DNA of 7,888 bases from NCBI GenBank assembly GCA_015231685.1, contig JADGBA010000036.1:1239-9126 (forward strand). Reading direction: 5' to 3'. The notes beneath the pieces are model-generated. The model saw only the letters and a program-made list of their open reading frames with translations. It did no database searches and was not told where the DNA came from. This document shows positions 1-7,200 of the stretch, in pieces; the first letter of the stretch is position 1; each line of letters begins with the position of its first letter. Position numbers and translations under genes: made by a program. Source of the DNA: Candidatus Omnitrophota bacterium (GTDB lineage: Bacteria; Omnitrophota; Gorgyraeia; 2-02-FULL-51-18; JAGOUK01).

Positions 1-1024
1 GCAACCCCATGGTTTCATCGAACCCGAACATCAAATTCATATTTTGTACCGCCTGGCCCGCCGCTCCTTTGAGAAGATTGTCAATCGCGGTCATAATCAC
101 CACGGTGCCCGTGGAAGCGCGTCGCGCCAAGCCGATGTGGCACTGGTTGGTATTTTCTACATTCGCCGTTTCGGGGTATTCACCCTCAGGCAACACATGA
201 ACAAAAGGCTCCGCGGCATAGCGTTCATTAAAGGCCTTCCGCAGACCCGCGTAGGAGCCTTCGCCCTTGAGATGCGCATAAATAGTAGTCAGAATGCCAC
301 GGCGAATGGGCAAAAGATGCGGCACAAAATCAAAGTCAGCCCGGCATCCAAAATTCTCAAAGGCTTGAAGAATTTCTCCTTCATGGGAATGCGCGGACAC
401 CTTGTAGGCCTTGAAATTCTCAGACACTTCCCCGAATAGAAGAGCCTGCGACGCCTTGCGGCCGGCGCCGGTCACTCCGCTTTTGGCATCGATCGTGATT
501 CCGCCGGTCCAATCGAACCTGCCGCCAAGAAGCGGCAATAACCCCAGAATGGATCCTGTCGGATAGCAGCCCGGATTGGCAAGAAGAGCCGCGCCCCTGA
601 TGTGCTCGCGATTCATTTCCGGAAGCCCGTACACCGCTGTGTTCAGGCGGGCCGCGTCCGAATGCTCAAACCCATAGAACCGCGGGTACCACTCGGGATT
701 TTTCAGCCGGTAATCAGCGCTGATATCGATCACTCGGCACTTGTCGAGAAGTGCCGGAGCGAAACGCATCGATACCTGATGAGGCAGGGCCAAAAAAACA
801 ACATCTGCGTTCCTGACCGCTTCATCCGGATCAAAAACCTTACACTCAAGGTTAACACGATTTTTCAGTGAGGGAAAAAGCTCTTCCACCCGGCGTTCCC
901 GGTCCTGCCTCGCGCTGGCATACACCAAATCAACTCCGGGATGATAAGCCAATAACCGCAGGATTTCCTCACCACTATATCCTGTCACCCCAACCAACGC
1001 CGCCCGCACCTTTTTGCCTGACAT
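1..1024 (-). CDS. argC: N-acetyl-gamma-glutamyl-phosphate reductase (ArgC), 3' end cut by window edge
   Basis: ArgC catalyses the NADPH-dependent reduction of N-acetyl-glutamyl phosphate to N-acetylglutamate semialdehyde, the third step of arginine synthesis, in the cytoplasm. Reading leftward from ATG at 1024-1022 gives 341 codons with no stop before the window edge. The N-terminus has the Rossmann nucleotide-binding pattern ALVGVTGYSGEE (about residues 9-20). The catalytic cysteine lies in NPGCYPT (Cys153, codon 568-566), SGVTGAGRK is at 182-190, and the histidine motif AHSHEGEI is at 211-218 (His212/His214). The C-terminal DNLLKGAAGQAVQNMNLMFG stretch is typical of the family. ArgC proteins are usually about 340-350 residues, so only a few residues are missing. 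A GAGG ribosome-binding site sits 8 nt before the ATG. It follows rpsI by 188 nt on the same strand and has its own strong promoter. The next gene off the edge may be another arg gene such as argJ; that is a guess. Confidence 0.96.
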   Translation of the reverse strand, partial: MSGKKVRAALVGVTGYSGEEILRLLAYHPGVDLVYASARQDRERRVEELFPSLKNRVNLECKVFDPDEAVRNADVVFLALPHQVSMRFAPALLDKCRVIDISADYRLKNPEWYPRFYGFEHSDAARLNTAVYGLPEMNREHIRGAALLANPGCYPTGSILGLLPLLGGRFDWTGGITIDAKSGVTGAGRKASQALLFGEVSENFKAYKVSAHSHEGEILQAFENFGCRADFDFVPHLLPIRRGILTTIYAHLKGEGSYAGLRKAFNERYAAEPFVHVLPEGEYPETANVENTNQCHIGLARRASTGTVVIMTAIDNLLKGAAGQAVQNMNLMFGFDETMGL

Positions 1025-1035
1025 CTGCTGATCCT

Positions 1036-1067
1036 CGAATGATTCGCTCTGATTAGTGACTAAGAGC
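1036..1067. promoter_or_regulatory. Two short palindromes in the argC leader, candidate operator
   Basis: Just downstream of the argC -10 box are two perfect odd-centred inverted repeats: TTAGTGACTAA (1053-1063) and CGAATGATTCG (1036-1046), with centres 17 bp apart. The first can be extended by GCTC (1046-1049) pairing with GAGC (1064-1067) across a 3-nt bulge. They cover the predicted transcript start and early leader, where a repressor would act. The half-site GAAT/ATTC recalls the TGAAT/ATTCA halves of ArgR boxes, but the spacer is 1 bp rather than the usual 4 bp, so this is not a standard ARG box. Chance or an RNA hairpin remain possible. Confidence 0.35.
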
Positions 1068-1071
1068 CGTC

Positions 1072-1101
1072 ATTATAATCACTTAGAGAAGATACTGTCA
1101 A
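1072..1101 (-). promoter_or_regulatory. Sigma-70-type promoter of argC
   Basis: On the minus strand a perfect -35 hexamer TTGACA (1101-1096) is followed by an 18-bp spacer and a perfect -10 hexamer TATAAT (1077-1072). The predicted transcript start is near 1065, giving a leader of about 40 nt before the argC ATG at 1024. Both hexamers match consensus at 6/6, so argC is probably transcribed independently as well as by any read-through from rplM-rpsI. The promoter lies wholly in the rpsI-argC gap. Confidence 0.85.
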
Positions 1102-1212
1102 AGAAATTGAAGACAAAAAAATCACATCTTATTGAAAACAAACACGTTATAAATTTATTGGGAGCATCGCCACTACCCCGGAAACACACGCTTTTAGGAA
1201 CAAACAGAGCGT

Positions 1213-1656
1213 TTAGCGCTTGGAGTATTGGAAGCGTCTGCGGGCTCCGCGCTGACCGTATTTCTTGCGCTCTTTCATGCGCGGGTCACGCGTGAGGAAG
1301 GGTCCTCGCCGCAATTCGGTGTGATAGGCTGCGTCCACTTTGGCCAACGCCCGGGAAATTCCCAGACGAACCGCGCCGGCCTGTCCGGCTTTTCCTCCGC
1401 CGGAAACGCGCACCTTGAAGTCGTACTTATCTGCAACCTTCAAAAGCTCCAGAGGTTGCATGATCACCATTTGAAGAGTGGGTCTCTGCAAATACTCGAT
1501 TGAATCCAGCCCGTTAATCACAATGCGTCCCGATCCGGGGATCATCCACACCCGAGCCGTGGAGGTCTTCCTCCGGCCGATGGTATGAATCGCATCCGGT
1601 GTAACCTTGATCGGCTTTATCTCGACGGCCTGTGCGGTGCTTGTATCTTCGCTCAT
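1213..1656 (-). CDS. rpsI: 30S ribosomal protein S9
   Basis: S9 is a small-subunit ribosomal protein; in known ribosomes its C-terminal tail reaches into the decoding region and contacts P-site tRNA. The 147-residue product contains the family core from about residue 24: IHTIGRRKTSTARVWMIPGSG, then VINGLDSIEYLQRPT, MVIMQPLELL, and the glycine-rich VSGGGKAGQAGAVRLGISRAL (about 84-104). It ends in a basic RRRFQYSKR; the terminal S-K-R is the invariant tail of bacterial S9. The usual length is about 130 residues, so this one carries roughly 20 extra N-terminal residues (MSEDTSTAQAVEIKPIKVTP) that are not part of the core fold. The start is supported by AGGA 6 nt upstream of the ATG. It follows rplM by 19 nt, the classic L13-S9 operon. 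Confidence 0.97.
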   Translation of the reverse strand: MSEDTSTAQAVEIKPIKVTPDAIHTIGRRKTSTARVWMIPGSGRIVINGLDSIEYLQRPTLQMVIMQPLELLKVADKYDFKVRVSGGGKAGQAGAVRLGISRALAKVDAAYHTELRRGPFLTRDPRMKERKKYGQRGARRRFQYSKR

Positions 1657-1675
1657 TCGGTGTCCTGAATCCTTG

Positions 1676-2116
1676 TTAGATAACGGTTAAAGGTTGCGGC
1701 TTCTGAGCCGCGTGCGGGTGATTCGCATCGGCATACACAAAAAGCTTCTTCGCCATATGATGTCCCAACGTCGTCTTGGGCAGCATCCCCTTGATGGCAG
1801 CCTCCACCGGACGGGTGGGGTGCTTTTCCATCTGCGTCTTCATGGGGATTTCCTTAAGTCCGCCCGGAAACCCCGAATAGTTTTTGTAAACCTTCTGGTC
1901 GATTTTCCGGCCGGTCACCCGAACCTTGGCGGCGTTGATGACCACCACAAAATCTCCGGTATCCAGATGCCGGGTGTAGCTCGGCCGATGCTTGCCCATC
2001 AGGACCCGCGCCGCGCGAGCCGCGAGACGCCCCAGAATTTGGCCGTCAGCATCAATCACGTGCCATGCACGTTGGTTCTTGTCGAGTTGAATATTTTTTC
2101 CTATGGTCGTGCCCAT
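1676..2116 (-). CDS. rplM: 50S ribosomal protein L13
   Basis: L13 is an early-assembling large-subunit protein that binds 23S rRNA. Starting at ATG 2116 the product is 146 residues, close to the roughly 142 usual for bacteria. Family features in order are AWHVIDADGQILGRLAARAARVL near the N-terminus, GKHRPSYTRHLDTGDFVVVINA, KVRVTGRK, the VYKNYSGFPGG segment, AAIKGMLPKTTLG, and a C-terminal LFVYADANHPHAAQKPQP. The frame is open upstream to ATGs at 2173 and 2149, but I reject those starts. The promoter hexamers lie across them, so the predicted transcript begins downstream of both, while 2116 has a strong GAGGGAG ribosome-binding site. It is the first gene of the rplM-rpsI operon, with argC further downstream. 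Confidence 0.97.
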   Translation of the reverse strand: MGTTIGKNIQLDKNQRAWHVIDADGQILGRLAARAARVLMGKHRPSYTRHLDTGDFVVVINAAKVRVTGRKIDQKVYKNYSGFPGGLKEIPMKTQMEKHPTRPVEAAIKGMLPKTTLGHHMAKKLFVYADANHPHAAQKPQPLTVI

Positions 2117-2120
2117 AAAA

Positions 2121-2128
2121 TCTCCCTC
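2121..2128 (-). promoter_or_regulatory. Ribosome-binding site fixing the rplM start
   Basis: GAGGGAGA on the minus strand lies 4 nt before the ATG at 2116, with its GAGG part 8 nt away. This strong Shine-Dalgarno match, together with the promoter just upstream, chooses 2116 over the in-frame ATGs at 2149 and 2173. Confidence 0.8.
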
Positions 2129-2149
2129 AATGTGGGTAAGAAGTCGCAT

Positions 2150-2178
2150 AGTATAAGACGAATCCCCCTCCATGTCAA
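2150..2178 (-). promoter_or_regulatory. Sigma-70-type promoter of the rplM-rpsI operon
   Basis: Minus strand TTGACA (2178-2173, 6/6 to consensus), a 17-bp spacer, and TATACT (2155-2150, 5/6). The predicted transcript start is near 2143, giving a leader of about 27 nt before the rplM ATG. A strong promoter suits ribosomal protein genes. The short leader leaves little room for a structured autoregulatory RNA element. Confidence 0.85.
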
Positions 2179-2205
2179 ACTATCTTTAGCTCCCGATTTA
2201 AACAA

Positions 2206-2275
2206 TTTGGGACTGTCCCAAAATACCCCTTAAGCCTGTCCCCTATCCGGCGCTGTGCGGCGGGGTCTCCCGGAT
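2206..2275. repeat. Palindrome-rich intergenic patch, REP/RAYT-like remnant or terminator
   Basis: TTTGGGACTGTCCCAAA (2206-2222) is a perfect inverted repeat with 8-bp arms around one base. CTGTCCC recurs as a direct repeat at 2213-2219 and 2236-2242, and ATCCGG (2245-2250) pairs with CCGGAT (2270-2275). The patch fills most of the gap between the methyltransferase stop (2278) and the rplM promoter (2178). GGGACAG-type palindromes of this kind are often seen as short repeats linked to REP-associated tyrosine transposases (RAYT) in environmental bacteria; I recall this but cannot check copy number here. Read leftward, the 2206-2222 hairpin is followed by a short T-containing run (TTGTTT), so it may also weakly terminate the methyltransferase transcript. 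Confidence 0.45.
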
Positions 2276-2277
2276 CT

Positions 2278-2982
2278 TCACAAACGAATTGCTTGCAGAT
2301 GATACACGGCTCCGCCAAAAAGGCTGCGGCAACACACATCCCCGAATCCCTCACGCATCAAAAGATCGCACGTCTCTTGGGCGGTCAAAAACCTGGAAAT
2401 CGATTCCTCAAAGTAGCGGATTGCCCGCGGGTCCTTCAGTGTCACCCGCGCCCAAAGCGTTCCGGCCGTTCTCATGAATAACCGAAGAAAACCGCGTCGC
2501 CACGCCGATTCAGGGCGAAAAACATCCAGAACAGAAAGAACTCCTCCGGGTCTCAGCCCGTCACGAATTCGCGCGAGCACTTGATGAATCTCGTCCTGCA
2601 CGTTACGAAGAAGAAATCCGCACAACACCGCGTCAAAGCGCGGTTCGGGAATGAAAAAATCAGCCGCACCGCCCCGAACCCATCGGATGAGCCCCGATTG
2701 CGGGTCATGGATACACTTATTTTGCGCCAGAGCAAGCATGGCTTCCGAAAAGTCCACGCCCACAACCTCACCGCGACCCAAAAGCCGCTGCGCACTCAAA
2801 AAAGCCAGATCACCGGTGCCGGTTCCGAGGTCCAAAACGCGCATCCCCGGCTTCACGCAATCCACGGCTTGCCGCTGCCAAATCCGATGCAACCCCAGAC
2901 TGATTCCTGTATTGAAGCGGTCGTACCCTCCGGACATGGAATTGAACAATTGCCGGATGGTCGACCCGGACGAGCCAATCAT
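2278..2982 (-). CDS. ubiE/menG: UbiE/MenG-family quinone C-methyltransferase
   Basis: The product is a 234-residue class I SAM-dependent methyltransferase. UbiE/MenG enzymes methylate the quinone ring late in menaquinone or ubiquinone synthesis. The N-terminal block YDRFNTGISLGLHRIW (residues 20-35) matches the UbiE signature except that Phe replaces the usual Met. Motif I is LDLGTGTGDLA (50-60), the acidic residue binding the SAM ribose is probably Asp77 in GVDFS, GFLLRNVQD is at 122-130, and LRPGG is at 143-147. The C-terminal YFEESISRFLTAQE and FGGAVYHLQAI blocks are also family-like. An in-frame GTG at 2994 abuts the GGAGG and cannot be a normal start, so I chose ATG 2982, whose GGAGG lies about 12 nt upstream (slightly long). 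No other quinone gene is adjacent, so MenG versus UbiE cannot be settled, and a related methyltransferase acting on another substrate is possible. Confidence 0.88.
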   Translation of the reverse strand: MIGSSGSTIRQLFNSMSGGYDRFNTGISLGLHRIWQRQAVDCVKPGMRVLDLGTGTGDLAFLSAQRLLGRGEVVGVDFSEAMLALAQNKCIHDPQSGLIRWVRGGAADFFIPEPRFDAVLCGFLLRNVQDEIHQVLARIRDGLRPGGVLSVLDVFRPESAWRRGFLRLFMRTAGTLWARVTLKDPRAIRYFEESISRFLTAQETCDLLMREGFGDVCCRSLFGGAVYHLQAIRL

Positions 2983-3011
2983 TGACGAAAACACCCTCCG
3001 GCTAGATAATA
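2982..3011. promoter_or_regulatory. Divergent promoter region with overlapping -10 boxes
   Basis: Rightward: TTGACG (2982-2987, 5/6), a 17-bp spacer and GATAAT (3005-3010, 5/6) form a good promoter for the diguanylate cyclase gene, with a predicted start near 3017. Leftward: TATTAT (3011-3006, 5/6) on the minus strand overlaps that same box and could serve the methyltransferase gene, but no good leftward -35 is visible, and the transcript would begin near 2999, right at the GGAGG. The rightward -35 begins on the last base of the methyltransferase start codon. The rightward promoter is well supported; the leftward one is inferred. Confidence 0.6.
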
Positions 3012-3033
3012 TGACCGAATGGGGTAATCTACT

Positions 3034-4218
3034 ATGGACCCACGCAAATTACAAGCGGATCTCATAAAGACGCGCCGACAGCTGGTCCTGCTCTACGAGA
3101 TCGGCAACCTGATGCGGTCCACCCTCAATTTCGATGAGACGGTTTTTTTAATCTTGAGTGTCGTGACAAGCCATGAGGGGTTAGGCTTCAACCGCGCAGT
3201 ACTCTTTCTCGCCGACCCTCAGAAGACACGGCTCACAGGCGCGATGGGCGTCGGTCCGGCCAATCCCGAACGGGCCGCGGCCATTTGGCATGACATTACG
3301 CAGAACGAGATCCACCTTCAAGCCTTTCTCGATATATTCCGCAAATCCGGCGGGCAAATCGATGAGGAGCTCAATCAGATCGTGCGCTCCCTTTGGGTTG
3401 ATCTGTCCCACCCCTCGGAACCCCTGACCAAAGTTTTTATATCGGACAAACCTTTCGCGGCCCTGTCTGACGAAACCCGCAGCCGCATTTCCGACCGCGT
3501 CCTGGACCGCCTTGGCGCCCGACACTTTGTAGCGGTTCCGGTCCGCGGGAAGGACGAAACCATCGGCGTACTTGTCGTAGACAACTTCGCATCCCACAAA
3601 ATCATCGACCGCGCCGACATCTTGAACCTCTCGATGGTTGCGGATCATGGGGGTCTGGCCATCCAAAACGCAAGGGTCTTTGACCGCGCCCTCATTGCAT
3701 CGAAGAAAGATTCGTTGACCGGATTATGGAACCACGCCCATTTTCAGGACATTTTGCTGCAGGCGCTCAAAACCTCTGAGCTTCACCACCTGCCCGTCAG
3801 CCTTGTCCTTTTTGATGTGGATGACTTCAAGCGATACAACGATCATCTGGGACACCAGCAGGGCGACCGAGCCCTCAGGTTTATATCCGAAGTTGCCCTC
3901 CGGAACATCCGCAAAAGCGACGCGGTATGTCGCTACGGAGGAGAAGAGTTCGCCATGATCCTTCCCGCGACCACCAAGGAGCAGGCTATTCTAATCGCCG
4001 AGAAACTGCGTCATGAAATCGAACAGGAATCCTTGCGGCATCACAACATGAACCCCCTTAAGCCGTTGACGATTTCGATGGGAGTGGCGTCCTCACCTCA
4101 GGACACCTCGGAAAGAGAAAAACTGATCTACTGCGCGGACGCGGCTTTGTATACCGCCAAATCACTCGGAAAAAACACAGTTATTTCTTTTGATAACCAG
4201 CCGGCTGAAGTCCTTTAA
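3034..4218 (+). CDS. GAF-GGDEF diguanylate cyclase
   Basis: This 394-residue protein should condense two GTP into cyclic di-GMP. Residues about 20-215 form a GAF-like sensor domain (from LLYEIGNLMRSTLNFDE to VADHGGLAIQNARVF); its ligand cannot be told. The GGDEF domain starts at DSLTGLWN (226-233). It contains metal-binding Asp261 in FDVDDFK, substrate-contacting Asn269 in RYND, LGHQQGD (272-278), and the active-site loop GGEEF at 302-306, a catalytically competent variant. RKSD at 293-296 lies five residues before the loop, the position of the inhibitory I-site (RxxD), so product feedback is expected. No signal peptide or membrane segment is visible, so it should be cytoplasmic. The ATG at 3034 has GGGG 9 nt upstream. 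It is divergent from the methyltransferase gene, and its stop overlaps the smc stop by 4 nt. The output process is unknown. Confidence 0.93.
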   Translation: MDPRKLQADLIKTRRQLVLLYEIGNLMRSTLNFDETVFLILSVVTSHEGLGFNRAVLFLADPQKTRLTGAMGVGPANPERAAAIWHDITQNEIHLQAFLDIFRKSGGQIDEELNQIVRSLWVDLSHPSEPLTKVFISDKPFAALSDETRSRISDRVLDRLGARHFVAVPVRGKDETIGVLVVDNFASHKIIDRADILNLSMVADHGGLAIQNARVFDRALIASKKDSLTGLWNHAHFQDILLQALKTSELHHLPVSLVLFDVDDFKRYNDHLGHQQGDRALRFISEVALRNIRKSDAVCRYGGEEFAMILPATTKEQAILIAEKLRHEIEQESLRHHNMNPLKPLTISMGVASSPQDTSEREKLIYCADAALYTAKSLGKNTVISFDNQPAEVL

Positions 4219-7200
4219 ACCTTCGCCTCCTCTTCCACTTCCTTGGCGTCACTGAATATTTTTCGGCCTGAGGGCAGTTTTGTGTCGGGCATCGCCTGAG
4301 ATTCCCCAAACTTCACGGAAACCACCTTGGACATACCGGACTTTTCCATCGTAACCCCGTAAAGGACATCCGCCACGGCCATAGTACGCTTGTTGTGCGT
4401 AATGACGATAAACTGTGTCTCCTTAAGAAAATCCTGCAGAACGCTGGTGAATCTCTGAACATTAACATCGTCCAACGGCGCATCGATTTCGTCCAGAACG
4501 CAGAAGGGGCTCGGTTTGGCTTTGAACACGGCAAACATGAGAGCGACCGCCGTCATGGCCTTTTCGCCGCCGGATAAGAGCGAGATCGTCTGCAGCTTCT
4601 TTCCTGGAGGACGCGCGACGATTTCAATACCGCTTTCGAGCACATCCCCTTCGTCCAAAAGAATGATTTCCGCGTGACCGCCTCCAAAAAGCAGCTTGTA
4701 ATACTCGACAAACGATGTCTGGATTTTGGTGAAGGTTTCGATGAATAGCTCGCGCGTGGTTCGATTGATTTTGATGATCGCCTTATGAAGATCGTCCTTG
4801 GCTTTGAGGAGGTCTTCCCGCTCTCGGGACAAAAATTCATAACGGGCCTTGAGCTCGTCACACTCCTCCACCGCGATGAGATTAATCGGGCCTACCTTGG
4901 CCAAGCGCTCCCGCAAAATTTCGGCGTCCCCGGACTCGAGCAGCGCCTCACCCTCTACCGCAGGAGCCGCCTCCAAGACAGAGAGGTCAACTTGGTATTG
5001 ATCCTGAATCCGGTCATGTATGCGCGACAAAGAATGGCGGATTTCGGTCGATTCCATCTCCAGTTGATGCCGTCGGCTTCGGGCGTTCTCCAGTGAAGCG
5101 CCCAGCTCGGCCTGCCGCTCTTTGACGGCCTCGAGATTTGCCAGCGCCTCGGTCCGTTCAGCGGCCAGACGGTTGTGTTCCTCCAGAAGATGCACGCGCT
5201 CGGCATCGTGACGCTGAATGAGCTCAGTGATCTCATGCAATTTTTGGCGCGTATCTTCCTCCCGCTCCCCGATTTGAGTCTTCTCCCGTTCCCGGGAATG
5301 CATCGCGTCTGCCTCATCAGCAACGAGACGGCGAATCTGATTAATCCGCTCTTCCGCCTCCCCGAAGCGCTCGAACGCGGTTTCCCATTGCGCACGCTGC
5401 CGGGATACCGCAACGAGAAGCTCTTCCTTCTGGACCGTTTTTTCAGAAATGGCCTGCCGCGTAGCCGAGAGAGCCCCCTCCCTCGTAGTCAGAATCGTTT
5501 GGAGAAGCTGTTCACGCTCCGCGAGCGCGGCAGACTCCCGCTCCAACTCCGCAATGGAATCCGCAAGCTGACGGCTGTGGTCATCCGCCGAGCGAACCTT
5601 TTGCGCAATACCCTCACGAGCCTGGCCCAGATGCCCCTGCTGGAATTCCAAATCCGCAAGCCGGATTTGCAGCTTGGACAACCGTTGGGCGTACTCCCGA
5701 ATCAAAGCCTCAAGAGCGTTTTTTTCATCAAGAAGACGCTCACGGCGCTCAGACAACCGTTCCTTATCCAAAGAAAGCTCGACCATTTTTCCGCGAAGCT
5801 GACGGATCGCGTTTTCCCGGTCAAATATCCCCTGACCGTCATTTTCTGCCGAACCGGCAATAGCTTGTATCCCCCCAAAAACGTCCCCTTCCCGAGTCAC
5901 GAAGGTGCACTTGGGATAGCGTCGCGCAAGATCACTCGCCCGGCGCAAATCATCCGCCAAAAAAGTACTTTCCAGAAGATTTTGAACCATCGGGGCAACG
6001 CGCTCTGAAGTCCTCACAAAATTCAGAAGTTTTTGCACACCGGCGTCAGCCCCAGGCGTATCTTCGGAGGCCATACGGAAACCGGGGACCGCCGCATCCA
6101 GGCGGGCAATCATTGCGGACCCCTTCTGGCCGCTTTTGAGCTTCCATATCGCATCAAACAAACCTTCCTCTGTAGAAACCACCACGGCGCGCGCCGCTAG
6201 CGCAAGCCCCGCTTCCACAGCCAGCTCGTACCCGCGTTCAACCTCCACCAAATCCACGAGCGCACCCAAAATATGTTGATTCAGCTCGGGGTCCGCTGCT
6301 TTTGCCTCCAGCAAAAATCGCGTACCCTGCGAATACCCCTCATGACGCCGGGCCATGGTTTCCATCACCTCGAGCCGTGATTGACCGGAGGAAATCTCTC
6401 CGATCATCTGATCCCATTGCCCCTGAAGAATCGTGATCTCGGCCTGAGCGTGTTCAAGCGCATTTTCCAACCGTTCCCGCTCATGGACGATCGAACGCAC
6501 CTCCGCAGTCCCTTCCTGCAATGTCTGGCCGTTCTGTTCAAGCCGCGATTCCGTCTCGGTGAGTTCTGTGGCAAGGCGGACCTTTTCACGCCCAACCTCC
6601 TCCTGACGAATGCGGTTGTCCTGCATTGCGCCTTCCGCTTGACGCATTTCGTTATGGATTTGAGCCATCTGCGATCGTCCCTCTTCCAGAGCTGCGGACC
6701 GGTCAGAAGATTCGGCCTGAAGACGCTCGATCTCCATATCCGTTTCTTCTTTTCTTCTTTGGACTTCGCCAAGGCTTGCGTCGCCGGCTTCCTTTTCAGC
6801 GCGAATCTGTTCAAATTTATCGACCGCATCCGACTCTTGCGCGCGAAGGTCCCTGATCCGTTCCTGAGAACGTTCGGACGCCGATTCCAGCTCCCCGAGT
6901 TTTTGCGTCATCTCCTCAAGATAACCCGCAAAAATCGCCTTTTTTTCTTCGGAATTACGGATCTGATTCTCCACCACGAGGTGCGCGCTTCGCGCTTCGG
7001 CGAATTTGCTTTCGACCGACTCAAAACATCCTTCGGCCGCCAGAAGCGATTGGCGGACCTCATCTTCACGCTCGCGCAACTCATTTTCGTGCCCCGCCAC
7101 CCCCTCGCTCTCTTGGAGAACATCGTTGATGCGGCACATCAGTTCAGAGCGTTTTTCGGCTGCCTTGGATAGGTCGTAGGCCTTCAGGCGCTCAAAATCC

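Noticed and set aside
44..1056. Plus-strand open frames across the left kilobase
   Set aside because: They are shadows of argC on the minus strand. None resembles a known family and none has a good ribosome-binding site.
1105..1212. Possible intrinsic terminator after rpsI, such as ACGCT/AGCGT with a 15-nt loop
   Set aside because: The stem is only 5 bp with a long loop and no T run follows, so it is too weak to annotate.
2117..2143. L13 autoregulatory leader RNA upstream of rplM
   Set aside because: The predicted leader is only about 27 nt, mostly the ribosome-binding site, with no room for a structured element.
2117..2173. Longer rplM reading from upstream in-frame ATGs at 2173 or 2149
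   Set aside because: Both starts lie at or upstream of the promoter hexamers and predicted transcript start, and the extra residues are not L13-like. ATG 2116 has a strong ribosome-binding site.
2983..2994. GTG start at 2994 for the methyltransferase
   Set aside because: The GTG directly abuts GGAGG with no spacing, so it cannot be a normal initiation site; ATG 2982 is better.
5175..7172. Long plus-strand open frames opposite smc (for example 5175-6008 and 6381-7172)
   Set aside because: They lie antisense to the coiled-coil coding region, whose biased codons keep other frames open. They show no domain signal.
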